Below are positions 24,580 to 37,000 of a stretch of 64,000 nucleotides of DNA, piece after piece (position 1 is the first letter of the stretch; every line of letters starts with the position of its first letter). The notes below the pieces were generated by a model that was not told where the DNA came from, did no database searches, and worked only from the letters and a program-made list of their open reading frames with translations. The DNA is from Volvariella volvacea V23 (taxonomy: Eukaryota > Basidiomycota > Agaricomycetes > Agaricales > Pluteaceae): assembly GCA_000349905.1 (NCBI GenBank), contig KB722749.1, positions 609,741 to 673,740 of the forward strand, written 5' to 3'. The position numbers and the translations under genes were made by a program.

Positions 24580-25229
24580 AGCTGATCTGAGGAGCTTTGA
24601 AAATGCCACTGGGCCATAATATACCTCTGTGTGTGATCAAGTCTGAACAGGAATTTCATTCCATGAGATGTTAGCCGAGTCCATGAGGCGGGAATTATCT
24701 TCAAGGTGCACATCTTTTCGAGGAATATGAAACACCTTCGTTTTCTCCACGACCCAAGGTTGAGCCGCAGAAAAGATAATGATATAATTACCAAGTTGTT
24801 AGCAACCAATCTCGTCACTAAGGATGACGGGATGTGAAGGCGAGTGGGGCGCCAATCAGCTGGTGTTCGAATTGGAATAGATTGTCAAAATTAATGGGAG
24901 CCAAGATTGGGGTGGACACCCCCTCAAGTGTGGCCTGGGGTCCTCTGCAAGCCTGCACGCTTGACGTTTTGCGTCCACGATCACCAATCAGTGCGGAGAT
25001 GAGAGGTGGAAAATAAGGTCCATTGTTATCGCTGGAACTTGCTCTGGATCTTACCACCCCGTCCCGTTCACCATGAATCGAGCTGGGCACGATACAGCAT
25101 GCGGTGAGCTGGCACGTGCCCCTCCCGGCAAGATAATCAGGCCGGCCCTGAATCGATCCAAAAAATGAAGAAATTCGTCCTCAGATCTCTTTAATCCATA
25201 ACATCGATATCCATCGTCCCTCGCCCGTC
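24580..25229. promoter_or_regulatory. Divergent intergenic region, F-box B / eEF1B
   Basis: This 650-bp interval between two divergent start codons should contain both promoters. The last 50 bp before 25230 are pyrimidine-rich (CCATCGTCCCTCGCCCGTC), as is common in leaders of highly expressed translation genes in fungi. Minus-strand frames at 24483-24818 and 24818-25090 have no domain and were not called. Confidence 0.4.
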
Positions 25230-26195
25230 ATGTCCGCCAACCTTGCTAAGCTCGAGGACTACCTCCTGTCCAGGTCCTATGTTGAGGGGTGAGTCGACCT
25301 CCGCTCGCGATCTAATCAGGATGAGTGCCTTTATTGGTCCGTGTTTCGTAGCGCCTAGCGCGCGATGCCGACCTTCACTATGCATGGCTTTCTGATCCTA
25401 TTATCGCACCGCATATGAGTGTTTGGGGCTAATTAACCTATAGATACACTCCTTCCCAGGCCGATGTCGTCGTCTTCAATGCCATCACCAGTGCCCCCGA
25501 TGCTGCAGCCAACCCCAATGTGGCCAGGTGGTACAAGCACATTCAATCCTACAAGGCCGAGTTTGCATCCCTCCCTGGCTCCAGGACTGCTGGAGAGGCC
25601 TTCCTCGGTGGTGCCGAGGCAGCACCAGCTGCCGCCGCCGCCGACGATGAGGACATTGATCTCTTTGGATCTGATGAGGAAGAGGATGCCGAGGCCGAAC
25701 GCATCAAGGCTGAGCGTGTCGCTGAGTACAACGCGAAGAAGGCAGGCAAGGCTAAGCCAGTCGCAAAGGTATGTCGTATAACCAGTTTCCAATTCGAGTA
25801 TCGATCTAACCTAACACCGTCTACAGTCCGTGGTGACCCTTGAAGTCAAGCCTTGGGATGATGAAACTGATATGGAGGCCCTCGAGAAGTCCGTCCGCTC
25901 AATTGAACAGGACGGTTTGGTCTGGGGTCTGAGCAAGCTTGTTCCTATCGGTTACGGAATTCGAAAACTCCAAATTACCTTGGTCGTCGGTAAGTATAGC
26001 ACAACCGGTCTATTTCCGGAAGTTGACTTGACGATTTCGTAGAGGACGAGAAGGTCTCCTTGGACGAACTTCAGGAGAAGATCCAGGAGTTCGAGGACTA
26101 CGTCCAGAGCACCGATGTCGCTGCCATGCAAAGTAGGCTTTGGTTTTCATCCTTTGTCGTCATCAACTCACCAGACCCATCCGCCAGAATTATAG
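25230..26195 (+). CDS. EFB1: Translation elongation factor 1-beta (eEF1B alpha)
   Basis: Guanine-nucleotide exchange subunit that recharges eEF1A with GTP during translation elongation. Five exons (25230-25288, 25444-25768, 25827-25989, 26043-26132, 26188-26195) give 214 aa, the usual length. The N-terminus ([20 protein letters not shown], then [14 protein letters not shown]) is the GST-C-like domain. An acidic central segment follows ([20 protein letters not shown]). The C-terminal exchange domain shows [39 protein letters not shown] and [20 protein letters not shown]. The last exon is only 8 nt and supplies the end of a Lys codon, Leu and the stop, restoring the universal AAMQKL ending. The highly conserved gene sits inside the fast-evolving F-box cluster and is a good anchor for synteny. 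Confidence 0.97.
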
Positions 26196-27134
26196 ATGTT
26201 GTAGATGTTGTACTCATACAAAAGCGTGATCAAGCTCTAGAATTCAATGTAGGAAGTGTAACACAAGCAACTATATCTCAGTATCTTTGCACGTCTGATG
26301 TGAGCTATGGCGATCAGGCACACCACGAGACAAGTCTTCGGCCAATTTGGGCTGCTTGGTGCAGTGTCTCAACGAAACTGCAGTTTTTGTCACGTACCGT
26401 GTGACCTCCGGGGCAGACACGCATCACTCCACTTGACAAAACTTAAACGACACACTCTCACCAAGAGGGTCGAAGATATTATTATACTTGTCAACCCTAA
26501 GCAAGGGGTAACAGCTTAGGGGGATCGTGAAGGTACAATTGAGACCACGCCCTAGGGTTATACAATGACTGAGCTTAATTATGAGTATCTACAGGTGTGA
26601 TCCTTGGATGATGGGTATCTTTCGGCCCCTTCAACCCAGCCTGGCCCACACGTTCACGGGGAACTCGTTTGAACTTGGTAATGAGCAAAACTCAGACTAT
26701 TCGAACATAAATGCGCTTAACTCCGCTAGATCATACACATCTTTGTATAGCATCATCCCGAAAACTCTATACATCGTGTCAACTCCTCGTTTTCCTCTCA
26801 GCCGCCTTTCACGTGGGCCTTGCTTTTGTAACATATTTTGGGCGTCGTTCGTTATCAAGATATCCACATCCGGGGTTAATAATTCAAAGTAAGTGTCACG
26901 ACAAAAGAACGCCGGGCAGAAGATGACCATCAGGGCTAACGAAGATTCATCCGATATGAAAGCTGCTGGTTCGAACTTGCATTCAAATTATACTCACAAA
27001 AAGGTAGCGTCGTTCCATGATACTGCGGGAATTAGTCCGAGTTCTGGGTACGATGGCATAAATTGTTGCCCGAGTTAGGTGAGCTTTGAATATCCTTAAA
27101 ATCCTGTAGTCAGAATGACGACTTCACACTCGAA
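26196..27134. other. Intergenic stretch between eEF1B and F-box paralog C
   Basis: No supported gene. It holds the eEF1B 3' region and the F-box C promoter. Frames at 26581-26892 and minus 26697-26930 lack domains. Confidence 0.4.
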
Positions 27135-29088
27135 ATGGCTTCCTATCTCGAACAAGTCCCACGAGACATTCTAGTGAACATCGCTTACCTCTGCGCCACT
27201 CCCTCCATTGCAGACCTCTGCAACCTCATCCTCGCCAACTCCTCCATTTATCAATCCTTGTCCATTCGTACTTGTCCCCACTTGTATGCCAGAATTTTTC
27301 GGTCCAAGTTTGATGTAGGCTGTCGCCGGGTTCGAGCCTGCCGGACGGATTCTGCTCTTGCGGGTGAGCTCCTGCACCGGTGCTTTGCTCTACGACGGGT
27401 TCGAAAAAGGGCGTTCTCTGGAAAATTCTTGTCCTGGGATCTCAGGACTATCCTACAAATGCTGATAGAAGGTGGGGAGAAGAACGATGAGCACTTGTAT
27501 GCCGTCGGTTTCTCTGAATACATTTTGGACCTGGTCCAACAGCGGTCGGAAATACATTTTGACGGATTGCACCATACTAATCGTAACGATTGTGATGCAT
27601 TGATCGTGTGGCTGTTGTGTTTTACCCTTTCACGCTGTAAGGTCCTGGGTTACCCCTCCACGGCTGGGCTAACCGTCGTTGACACCTCTGCCAGCACGCA
27701 TTAACGAAATCGGCGAGCATACGCAACAGACCATCCTTGACTTTTTACGTCCCTTTACACTACCCACATTTGCGGTATGGACTTGCCTGTTCCACGAGTA
27801 TCTTTCTCACACTAAAATATCCTTCGCAGATACCCGTCAATACCGAGCCACCCTGCTTCTGCGATCCCTCTTCCGATAGATTTGTTCCCGATTACAACGA
27901 GGCCTCAAGTCCCTCGTCTGATGAGGACCCATGCCAAGTGAAAGATGAATATAGAGTATGGAGGTTGACGTGTCCATACCCCTCCTGCCCCGCGATAATC
28001 CTCACCTTCTCCCTCATCGAAGCCCGTCCGTTTAGCCTGCCTCAGCGTTTGCGCGAAGGGCCCTCCAACCAGCCCCAGGGGCCTACACTTCAGGACTTCC
28101 GGGACGTTCTCAATGAACAGCACATGACACTCCTTTTCGCGGATGTCAAACGGAGCGCCCCCACGGCCTTTTGGGATGCCCTCGATTTGGAGTTCCGTCT
28201 GATGCTCCGCGACCAGTCCATCTCCGCTGGGGCCTTCCGTTATAACCCAGGGCAACTCGCAGGGTTATGGGAAGGACGGTATGCAGTAAGTTTACGTGCT
28301 GCAGTTTTCTTCATAAAAAAGAAACCCCTCTCAATGCCGTTTTTCGCTATGCGGTAGGTGGCCTCTCTGCCAGCGGAAGGTGAGGATGCCCTAGATTTCG
28401 CGACACCCAGAGATTTCCCCGCGGGCAAATTCATGCAGTGCATGTTTGACGAGTACTTGTGCTTCGGTCCCAACGACCCCATTCCACCGGTCGACCTGGA
28501 GGATTGGGAGACGGATCCCAATTTCATTGCCCGGTCGGAGGTTGGTGCATCGCCGCCTTGGCTTCTCGTCATCCCTTGGTCATACTGATCCATGGTCCCT
28601 AGAACGGGTTGTATTGCTGTTCGAAAGAATACCGTTATGAAAGGTATACGGGACACTCCGTCAACTCGTGGTCCGAAGACGAGGTTTCCGAACAACTTCT
28701 TGACATTGTGATTCTCGGGGAGGTCAGCATCAGTCCCTTCTCTTGGGAGTTAAGGTTTAACATAAACTCCATGCCAACAATCTAGACCCTGGAAAGTCAC
28801 GAACGAGCGTGGGGAGGGTACAGATTCGCGGGAAGAATTCGTCGAGACGGGTCGGTGACATTCAAGAGAACAGCGGTGAGCTTTTCGCCTTTTTCTTGCA
28901 CTCTGCCAAGTCGATTAAGCTTATTACGAACGCAAAAATTTCAGAAGGAGGCGACAGATGGCGTCTGGACCTTTGACGGTCGAATACACTATGGTGCCGC
29001 GATGGTTGGACGATGGAGATCTGGGACGCCAAGCGATGGATGGGGAGTCCATGGAATCTTCAGCATGCGCAGAAGAGATGGATTCTGA
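27135..29088 (+). CDS. F-box protein, paralog C of a local family
   Basis: Predicted SCF substrate adaptor, the best resolved of the three paralogs. Seven exons (27135-27636, 27695-27774, 27830-28285, 28358-28540, 28603-28722, 28786-28875, 28945-29088) all splice in frame to about 524 aa. It starts MASYLEQVPRDILVNIAYL (F-box) and continues with HLYARIFRSKFDVGCRRVR. A phase-1 intron after TLSR lies where the other two paralogs have theirs; reading through it hits a stop, so splicing is required. Later parts are TLQDFRDVLNEQHMTLLF, QLAGLWEGRYAVS, an acidic region with DLEDWETDP, AWGGYRFAGRIRRDGSVTFK, and the C-terminal module GVWTFDGRIHYG then MVGRWRSGTPSDGWG, ending IFSMRRRDGF. The repeated W-x-G-x-F/I patterns suggest a beta-rich C-terminal domain. 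No named domain beyond the F-box is recognised. Confidence 0.8.
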
Positions 29089-31363
29089 ATGTCGAAAGTT
29101 TCGTCATACCCGACCTTCTTTATTTTTATCTCCGTCGATTCCCTGAACTTTTTCGGCGGGCTTTTATCTATTCAATTTTGACGTTATCAGTATCCACGTT
29201 ATTCGTACAGACCCGTAAATCCATTGAATTATTCTGCACTCCCGGGGTTGTCAGATATGGAAAAGTTTCCGAAGCGGCTCCCCGTTTGAATATACGCCAC
29301 TTCGAAGCTGAGTGCCTAATGGCTCGAAACCAAGCTAAAAAGGTCCTTCCGCTGAACATCGGGCAACGCTACTCAGAAAACCAGCTACAAATCTATGTCC
29401 CCCACCATGGCCAGAACCAACTCTAAGCTCGGTGTTTTTTCACCCAGTGCAGAGAACAATTGTGACCCAATATCCCACGTGGAGAACTTGACAAGAACCT
29501 GAACTTCTGGAAACTCTACGATCCTTAGAATTACACTTAGGGTCGACTAGTTTGAAGAATTTGCGACGAGGAACTCAAATAGCCGGCGACAGCGGTGGCC
29601 TTCGTGCTTCGGCGCCGGCCGACTGAATGTCGAACGTGAGTAGTGTGCACGTCCAGCGAGGTTGCCTATTGATGGAAACCACAACTACTGTCTCTGACCA
29701 CAACAGCCCTTGGGAATAACTAGCGATTTTTCTAGTTACCGATGGAGAGTACCGTACCGTTCTTAGGACACGACCGGCTGTCCCCTTGACCTCTTTGAAT
29801 ATCTATGTGAAGTGGTGGGAGAATGAGTTATATTACTCAGGGTTGTCTTCTGCGTCGGGTTAACAAGCAAACCATGTAGCAAGGACAAGGAGAGAGGAAT
29901 CTCGAAAAGTACGTACCCCTCGCTACGGAATGAGATGAGCATGACGTTGATACAGTACACACTTCGCATGACCTGTATCTGAATCTGATCAAATTATACC
30001 TTCGACATGATGTGCGTGGTGCGATGTGTACACGGTCCCCATGCACTTCCAGTGTTGCGTTCAGGAAACATGAACGTGAATTTCATGTCACGATCATCCC
30101 GTGCGTGGCCTGATTCCTGAGCGATCAGGCTCGTGCACCTATGACGGCTGCTACACAAGCGAAGACCTTCGGAGGAGAAACAAAGGGAGAGCAAAAACAG
30201 CTTAGTTGCCGATGTCAATGTCATCCTTATTCTCCTCCTCCAAGGGGGTTATGTCAAGCTGGAAATATGGTTCGGAGATGACAGACAACTCCAACTTTTT
30301 ATCATCGTTCATGGCATTCGTGAGTCGAAACGCCTTGGGTTGCCGTCAGTGTTTGGCTTTTGACTTCAAAGCCGATATTTCACTTCGATCTGACCACATG
30401 CCTGCTCGTTCGTTGCGCACCACCCATCACAAGCAGTGCTCCAGGAATACCCTTCTAGATTCAAGGGTTCTATCGGTAAGGGAAAACACAACATCTCCAG
30501 CAGGTGCGATATCGGAATGAGATATGCGTGGGATACATGGTCCATGTTTGCGTCCGAAAGAAATAGCATGGGAGACAATAGATTTGGGGTCACATTCTAA
30601 TCCCCTTTGGTGGTTCCCTCACTTTGAGTTCGAGGCTCGTCTCTGCATCACCGATATCGTCATACTCGTCGTTGACCCCCCAACCTATCTTGATCAGTCA
30701 TCAAGGGATTTGGTTCGACCTGAAGTCCGGAAATGTCTTGTTGTGATTTCATATCTGGTGGCTGGAGAGCAAACCCCGCGAAGGCGAGTAATTTTAGGAC
30801 CTCCCTTTTCATGAATGTATCACCTAGACGGAAATGAATGTGATATTACACTCTGTATCTCCATCTCTCTTGTCCCATTAAACTGTCTTACATACCAGAA
30901 ATGATCCATTCAAGGCCAACGAGTACCTTGCATTAATCAAGCTGAAAGTGAGCCCAAGCGAGAAGATGGGACTTGTTGAATGGGTGGTTGAAGGGGAACG
31001 AAGTGGGTCAACAGGTTATAGGGAGTTGGTGCGATTCTGATGCTCAAATTGCGCACAAATGGATGAAGAGGGACAATAGATATATTCTGAACTTTTATAG
31101 AACACAAATGATTCCTGCCATGCAAACTCTGCCTGTCTGTAAGCGTCTTCGTGTACGGGAGGTTGGCTAAGCGGGAGTGCAGGAACAATTAATGCTCCGT
31201 ACTATGATATGGACCAAGACGAACCCTGCGGTGTATTATGCCCTACCGAGTTGTCATTGCTGGGGCAATCCTAGGGACTTCAAGAAGGCGAGAAGCTCAA
31301 CCGGAACACGGAAGAAGGTGGAGAGAGCATGGAGTATGGATTGAGTTTGCACAGGAATGTCAG
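29089..31363. other. Gene-poor 2.3-kb interval
   Basis: No supported gene. A run of overlapping plus-strand frames between about 30206 and 30814 contains one peptide that looks protein-like (NPLWWFPHFEFEARL), but no coherent exon chain or known domain was found. It could be a decayed gene fragment. Confidence 0.35.
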
Positions 31364-32525
31364 TCAAGCATCATATTGACGCATGACTTCATTTCCACGG
31401 ACATCAGTGGCAAAATTGCTTGGGATACCCTCTTTCCAGTTTGGCTGCTCGAAAGTCGTTGTATGGCACCAGGGCTTCAGAGACAACTCCTTCTCCACAA
31501 TCCGCGCGAAGTGTTCGGACCATGACTTCCTTGGATAGGCTGCACAGGTCGTTTCAATCAAGCGGGGATGAAGAAGGTTGGCGCGGCTGGCGTGCGAGGA
31601 CAGGAGTGTTTGAGCCAAGCAGTGGGGGAGCAAGGGAGAAAAGGGGGGTAACACTTTCAAAACAAGGGACAACTAACATAAGGCGAGTAGTTTCACTTAC
31701 ATGCCGACATTGTCTGCGCAAGCGCAATGCATGGATCAGTGAAGTAGTGCTCGAGCGGCGACCTCCTAGCTTACCCAGAATTGTGGCCAGTTGGAGAATC
31801 TGCCCTATCATGGTGATATTGCCGCTGCGAGCAACACGGACGCACTGGATTAGGGAAAGAAAAGTATGATATGGTATAAGGCGTACCCTTTAACAAAAAT
31901 GTCCTGATGCCGTACAATAGCGTCGCAAATGCTATCAGCCTGATCCTCCACGCCGCCATGCTTTAGAACAAGGTCACGAGCTATGATGGCACCCTTAAAC
32001 TCAAATGAAAGCTTCGTGGTAGATAAGAACCGTTCGGCTGCCCCTATGTCGTGCAAAAGGCAGGCAAGGTAGTATGTCTGTAAGGGCGTTAGTATGGGCC
32101 AGTCGCAAGTAGGCACCCCTGGCTCAGGCTTTACCTCAAAGTCATAGGACCAAGATGGAAAATGTGTCTTGACAAGGGCTACCCCTATGATGGACAAGTT
32201 AACGTTACTATACATACGCGTCGAATTAGCTTTTGGGCTCTGGCTTACCATAGATGTATACTCTGTGAGAGTGATTGTAGGTTTGCTCATCAAGCTCTTT
32301 CTGTCCACAGCTAAGTGCCAACTTGGGTCGACGCAAGGCAGAGCATACCCTAACGAATTCCCTTACCTCCCGAACGAGAGGTGAATCGGGAAGAGGGAAA
32401 TCAGTTACTTCAAAAAGATCCTGCTTCGGGTTGGCTCCCGAAGCTGTCGGATGATCCTTGAACAGAACTTCAGGATCCCTTGGAACAGGCGTGAAGCCAT
32501 AAAATTCAATGGATGGATCTGCCAT
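31364..32525 (-). CDS. HD-domain cyanamide hydratase-like protein
   Basis: By homology it hydrates cyanamide to urea (family of Myrothecium Cah and yeast Ddi2/Ddi3), a soluble metal-dependent HD-domain enzyme linked to nitrile/cyanamide detoxification. Seven exons (32525-32349, 32300-32249, 32184-32135, 32077-31887, 31824-31775, 31713-31701, 31586-31364) give about 251 aa, close to the 225-250 aa of the family. Motifs in order are an N-terminal YGFTPVPRD, LVREVREFVR then KELDEQTYNHSHRVYIYG (first metal His), TYYLACLLHDIGAAERFLST (HD pair at about residues 102-103), SFEFKGAIIARDLV, AIVRHQDIFVK, NITMIGQILQLATILDNVG and a C-terminal KPWCHTTTFE. Exon 6 is only 13 nt and supplies the end of the conserved DNVG. 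No frame break. Divergent from the GPI-protein gene. Confidence 0.88.
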
Positions 32526-33109
32526 GGCGAAAGTTGGAGGGAAAGTGTGAGTTTTGCCCACTGATTATCGCACGGAGCTTGGTAAGAGATGGCCGAGTGC
32601 GCAGTGTCCTGGAATTTATTTATTAGTCAGACATGATGCAAGACATGATGGAAGCGAAAGAAGCCTACCACCAAGAAAGGCCTTTTACTAGAGCGTACGC
32701 AGATACCGGACAATGTCCAGGATGTAACTTTGAAACAGAGACATTCAATAGCCAGTGCTGGCGTTCGCGCACCGAGCAAAGTTTGTGATGAGGTTCAAAC
32801 CTCAGATTGCCTTCACCAAAAAATGGTTATATGACACTTTGATGTATACAAAATGTTATGATACATCAGACACGGATGATGGACGTAAGCTAGGCAGTGG
32901 ACTAGCCATCCGTCCTGTCGGGATTAACGCGACCTTGGTGAGTGGCGACCTCGTTACGAGTGGGGTTTGTTTGCAAATATTTTGACGGCGACGGTGGCAA
33001 AGCAAACGACAGTTCCCATTAGCCTTCATCCCTTTTTCCATCAGCACCTTGCTCTGTTGTCTTTTGCAGGTCGAACCCTTCCGCTCTTTCATCGTCACTC
33101 TCTTGCACC
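32526..33109. promoter_or_regulatory. Divergent intergenic region
   Basis: 584 bp between the start codons of the cyanamide hydratase-like gene and the GPI-protein gene. It should hold both promoters. The sequence before 33110 is pyrimidine-rich. No RNA gene or repeat was seen. Confidence 0.4.
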
Positions 33110-34079
33110 ATGATCAAGTCAATTGCGGTTATCTCCCTGCTCGTGGCGAGCGTCTTGGGCCAATCATCCGTGCGTATCCAACATTTGCTGGATACTGACC
33201 TCCTTTCTTATTGTTTTTACAAAGTCTTCGTCTGCAGCTCCCGCTGAGAGCTCTCCCAATCCTCTGATCCCAGAGGGAATCAGCTCGGACTGCCGAACTT
33301 TCTTAACGGATCTTAATAGCGACCCAAGCCTGACGGCTTGCACGGCTTCCCTCATTTCTGCAACTTCAGCATACGGGCCTGGAGGTGACTCTGGTGCCAA
33401 CACAAGCTACGCCGCCGTCACTTCTGCACTGAACAACCTGTGCTCTACGTCCACGAATGATGCTTGCCCTGTGAGCCTTATTCGCGGAAAACTTGCCGAA
33501 TTCTATCCAGCCTGCCAAGCTGAGCTCACCACCCAAGCCAACCCGGGCGTCTTAGCCGTCTACGAAGTTCTCTACTCACTCGCTCCCTTCAAGAATGCTA
33601 TCTGCTCCAAAGGAGATGATGGTAACTTCTGCGTAATCGAAACTCCTGTTGCGCCCACTCTAGGCCGTCGTTCTTCCATTGCTCGACGTGCGGATGCCAT
33701 CACCCCCAATATCGAGGCCTACCGAGAGAGCAACCTCCTCTTCTTGTTCCTCAACCCGGACCTTGAAAACTCCGTCCTCTGCACCGCCTGCACACGCAAC
33801 ATCCTCGCCGCTTATATATCATTCGAGTCCGACATTCCTTACGCTCCAGGTCTTGCACAAAGCGATTTGCTGGGTGGCCAGTCCGCCCTGTACGCGAGTG
33901 TCCAGACCAAGTGCGGAAGCAACTTCCTTAGTGGTCCAGTCCAAGCTGCTGGTGGTTTGGGTGGTGGAAGCAGCATTCCTTTCCTCGGTAGGAGTGCTGC
34001 CCAAGGTCGTGCAGACTTGCAAGGTCCATTTGCGGCTCTTGCTGGCGTAATTACACTCGCTGCTGCTTCTTTCCTGTAA
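33110..34079 (+). CDS. Secreted GPI-anchored protein (DUF7729-like)
   Basis: Two exons (33110-33169, 33225-34079) give about 304 aa. A signal peptide is clear (MIKSIAVISLLVASVLGQSS). A Ser/Ala/Pro-rich stretch follows, then a Cys-containing domain beginning SDCRTFLTDLNSDPSLTAC and including VTSALNNLC, KLAEFYPACQAEL and SVLCTACTRNILAAYI. The end is a Gly/Ala-rich segment with a hydrophobic tail (FAALAGVITLAAASFL), the usual pattern for GPI attachment. Such proteins sit at the fungal plasma membrane or cell wall. The domain resembles the fungal family catalogued as DUF7729; no enzymatic function is known. Intron 1 falls right after the signal peptide, a frequent position in secreted fungal proteins. 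Confidence 0.8.
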
Positions 34080-37000
34080 ATCTTCATCTTGGGGTTGGCC
34101 TGTTAGTTTTACTTCCCATGTTCCTGTCGTAAAATTTTGTGTTCCTTTATTGCTTACTTTAGCACCGATACCCAATAGGACGTTGTAAACCCTGGCGACC
34201 TATTCCATAGATTCGTGCATCTCTAGGTTAGTAGTTCTGACTGACCAATGGGTTCGGGAGTCTGCGACTTCCATTATAATGTTTATTGGGTTTTTATTTA
34301 TACTGGATATGGCTACTTGATTCTTTGTCTGTGCTTATCTTTATCCTTACTCGCTCCTTCAGAGCTTCAGGTGTGGAGCGAATAGAATGCTCAAGGCGAC
34401 AATGTGCTCTGCCGGCGTCGCACTCCCCGGAGAAGGCCTGCCCAATCCGCAGGCAGGATTTGACGCGGGGTGATAACACCGTATCATCTGATAGGTGTCA
34501 GCAGTCCCTTCTCAAGGAAGTCCACTGATTGCAGTCTCCATTCTAATACTCAATTCCTATTTCCGAGCAGGTATCAATTAATCTCGCCTAAGTTTCTTCA
34601 ATTACCGTTGATGAGAAGCGTCTTGACGATAATTGGATGAATAGCTTCTTACTCGCTGTAGTGAGCATTCAGATAATTAAGATATTACTCACAGGGACAT
34701 GAGACTGTTCCAAGTTGAACGCCCGAACCTGTGCGCATCCTGCAAAGGTACCGCTCATACCAAAGTTGTCCATTCAGGAGATCAAGAGACGGTAAGGCAA
34801 TGGTATGCATGGGCTCTTTCTGTTACATATACACGCGGCTAGTGCCCAATCACGCAAATCCAGTGCGGTAGCGGGAAAAACCCTTGCTGTATTCGGGTTG
34901 GGAGGCAGCAAAGCCTTGCAAGTAGGTGATGGCGTTACGTGAATATGTCGGGGCCTGACAGGGCCTGCCTCGTGGATAGCAGGAGCTTCACGTAAGGCAA
35001 GTACGGTGGGACCGTACTCCATCCTTGCGGATCGCTACTGGAAGCTTGATACAGAGTACTTATCGTATAAATCAGTACCCTCGTGTTGCCTCGAAATAAT
35101 GCATTGACAAATTCGAGGCCCTTGCCCAGCGCCAATAACCTGGAGACACAGAAAAGAGGCCGGCGTGCGTCCTAAGCCCGGTGAGTTATCACAAAGCCAG
35201 CGACTCCGCCTCCCGATCTGCTATCTTCATGAATGGCAACCTCAAATAAACCATATACCTAAAACCTACTCAAAGTATGATATTTGTTATTTTGGTTAGC
35301 ACTAATGTTGATCGCGATTGGCCGGTATAATTGGCAATAACTTAACCATTATATGTATATGCTCCAACTCGGGAGCTAGAAACTTTAGTTGCCGGTCGCG
35401 TCTAGGACATGTGCCGCTGGTGGGTGTAGAACATGCTGTTTGTCTGATGGATGGTGAAAGTGAGCGGCCATCATGAGGGCACGCGACACCGGTTTTTCAA
35501 TGAAGGTTTTCACGAAAAGCGACTTGGTTCGTGCCCATCATATTGAAATGGCGATGGCGATGCATGCACTATCAAGCCGACCCCCTTTGCACTGGTCGGG
35601 CGTAGAGAGAGAATCGCCGCGTTACGGTTGGAAAGCCTAATGAGAACCCCAGACAGTTGCCTTTGGAAGGCCCCTGCAGCCACAAGGCCAACAGAGAATG
35701 AAGATGATTGATTGATTACCTTGAGGATTTCTCACACCAGTCGAGCGTTCTCGAAGCCATCTATTGGAGCCAAAATTAACTCCCTTGTCGATCATTATGA
35801 ACGCGTTGAGTCTTTGTGGAAGGTACGTACCCTTCAAGTTCGTGCTCTTCATCATCCACATGAGTCTACTTTTACCATCTTGACCTTGCCGGATGTCCGT
35901 CACGGCTTCCATACCAATACACTCTAGACTTTAATATCTTGGACTCTGCACTCACAATGCTATGCCTGATCAATTTGAAACATCCCGCACAACCGTGACG
36001 CGACTCGGAAAGTCCAATGCAAACTGCCGCTATTCAACAGGGTCGTCTTGCTCCAAACCCCCCACTCGAGCTGACCCATAGAGTTTCGGCGCTTTTATCC
36101 TGATTAAACTTTTCAAATGGAGGCTGTGTGGCAGGCAGCAGCACCGTCGTGTATGAATAATCGCAGCATGTCCGCTACCTCGGAGAATATGTCAAGTAAG
36201 CTTGTTGACGTCAACTTCCCCCAGCAGCGCTAAACCTCGAGGCCTCATGGCTTGCGAGTCCTCCTTGCAAGTCATCAAAACGATGTAAAACGACCTTAAC
36301 GTGAACACAGCAATCGATTAGAAAAAAGATCTGTAAGATAAGATACACTAACCGTGATGACAATTAGAAGCAAGCCTAGGAAGGAAGGAAGAGCGGAAGA
36401 TCGACGGTGGCTTCGGCCTCGGAAGATGTACAGCACTCAACCGGCGGATCAAGTCCTTGCAAGTGCCAATTGTGTTGAGATGATTAGTTGTACAGAAAGG
36501 CAGATGCGCTAAATGGTAACTTGGAGACCAATAGTCAGATGCCCCAATACTGAGCTACCTCTATCGTTACTATACCGGCGTCCAGAGGTGCTAACAGCAC
36601 TAGAAATTTGGACCTACTTAGGCGCACACACTTACTGCACGGAGTCACATAGTGAAGAGGCCATGCAGAACAGACAAAATACCCAGCGTTGTGGGTCTGA
36701 ACACAATATTGGCAGTTCTAGCCCTTTCGGTGGACGTACCCAAACAGCAAGCAATCGCGCCCGAAAGGCTGTTGAAAATACCACATGGGCTCTTGACTCC
36801 GAACTTTCCCACTCTAATTAAGCTCGTTAAGCTCGACAAGGCGCTACTCGTTTCAGCGTCGACATTGCGTGTTTTGGACACTAGGATAATCTGACAAACT
36901 TAAAATCCTGGAGGGCGGAAAGAAAATCCATTGAAGCTCCCATATCCAGAGGTGAGCGGGGTAGCAATTCGCTATAACAGCTATCTGATATCGGGAGAAT

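Noticed and set aside
30206..30814. Possible gene fragment in the 29-31 kb gap
   Set aside because: Only one short protein-like peptide, with no exon chain, motif or similarity to the F-box neighbours.
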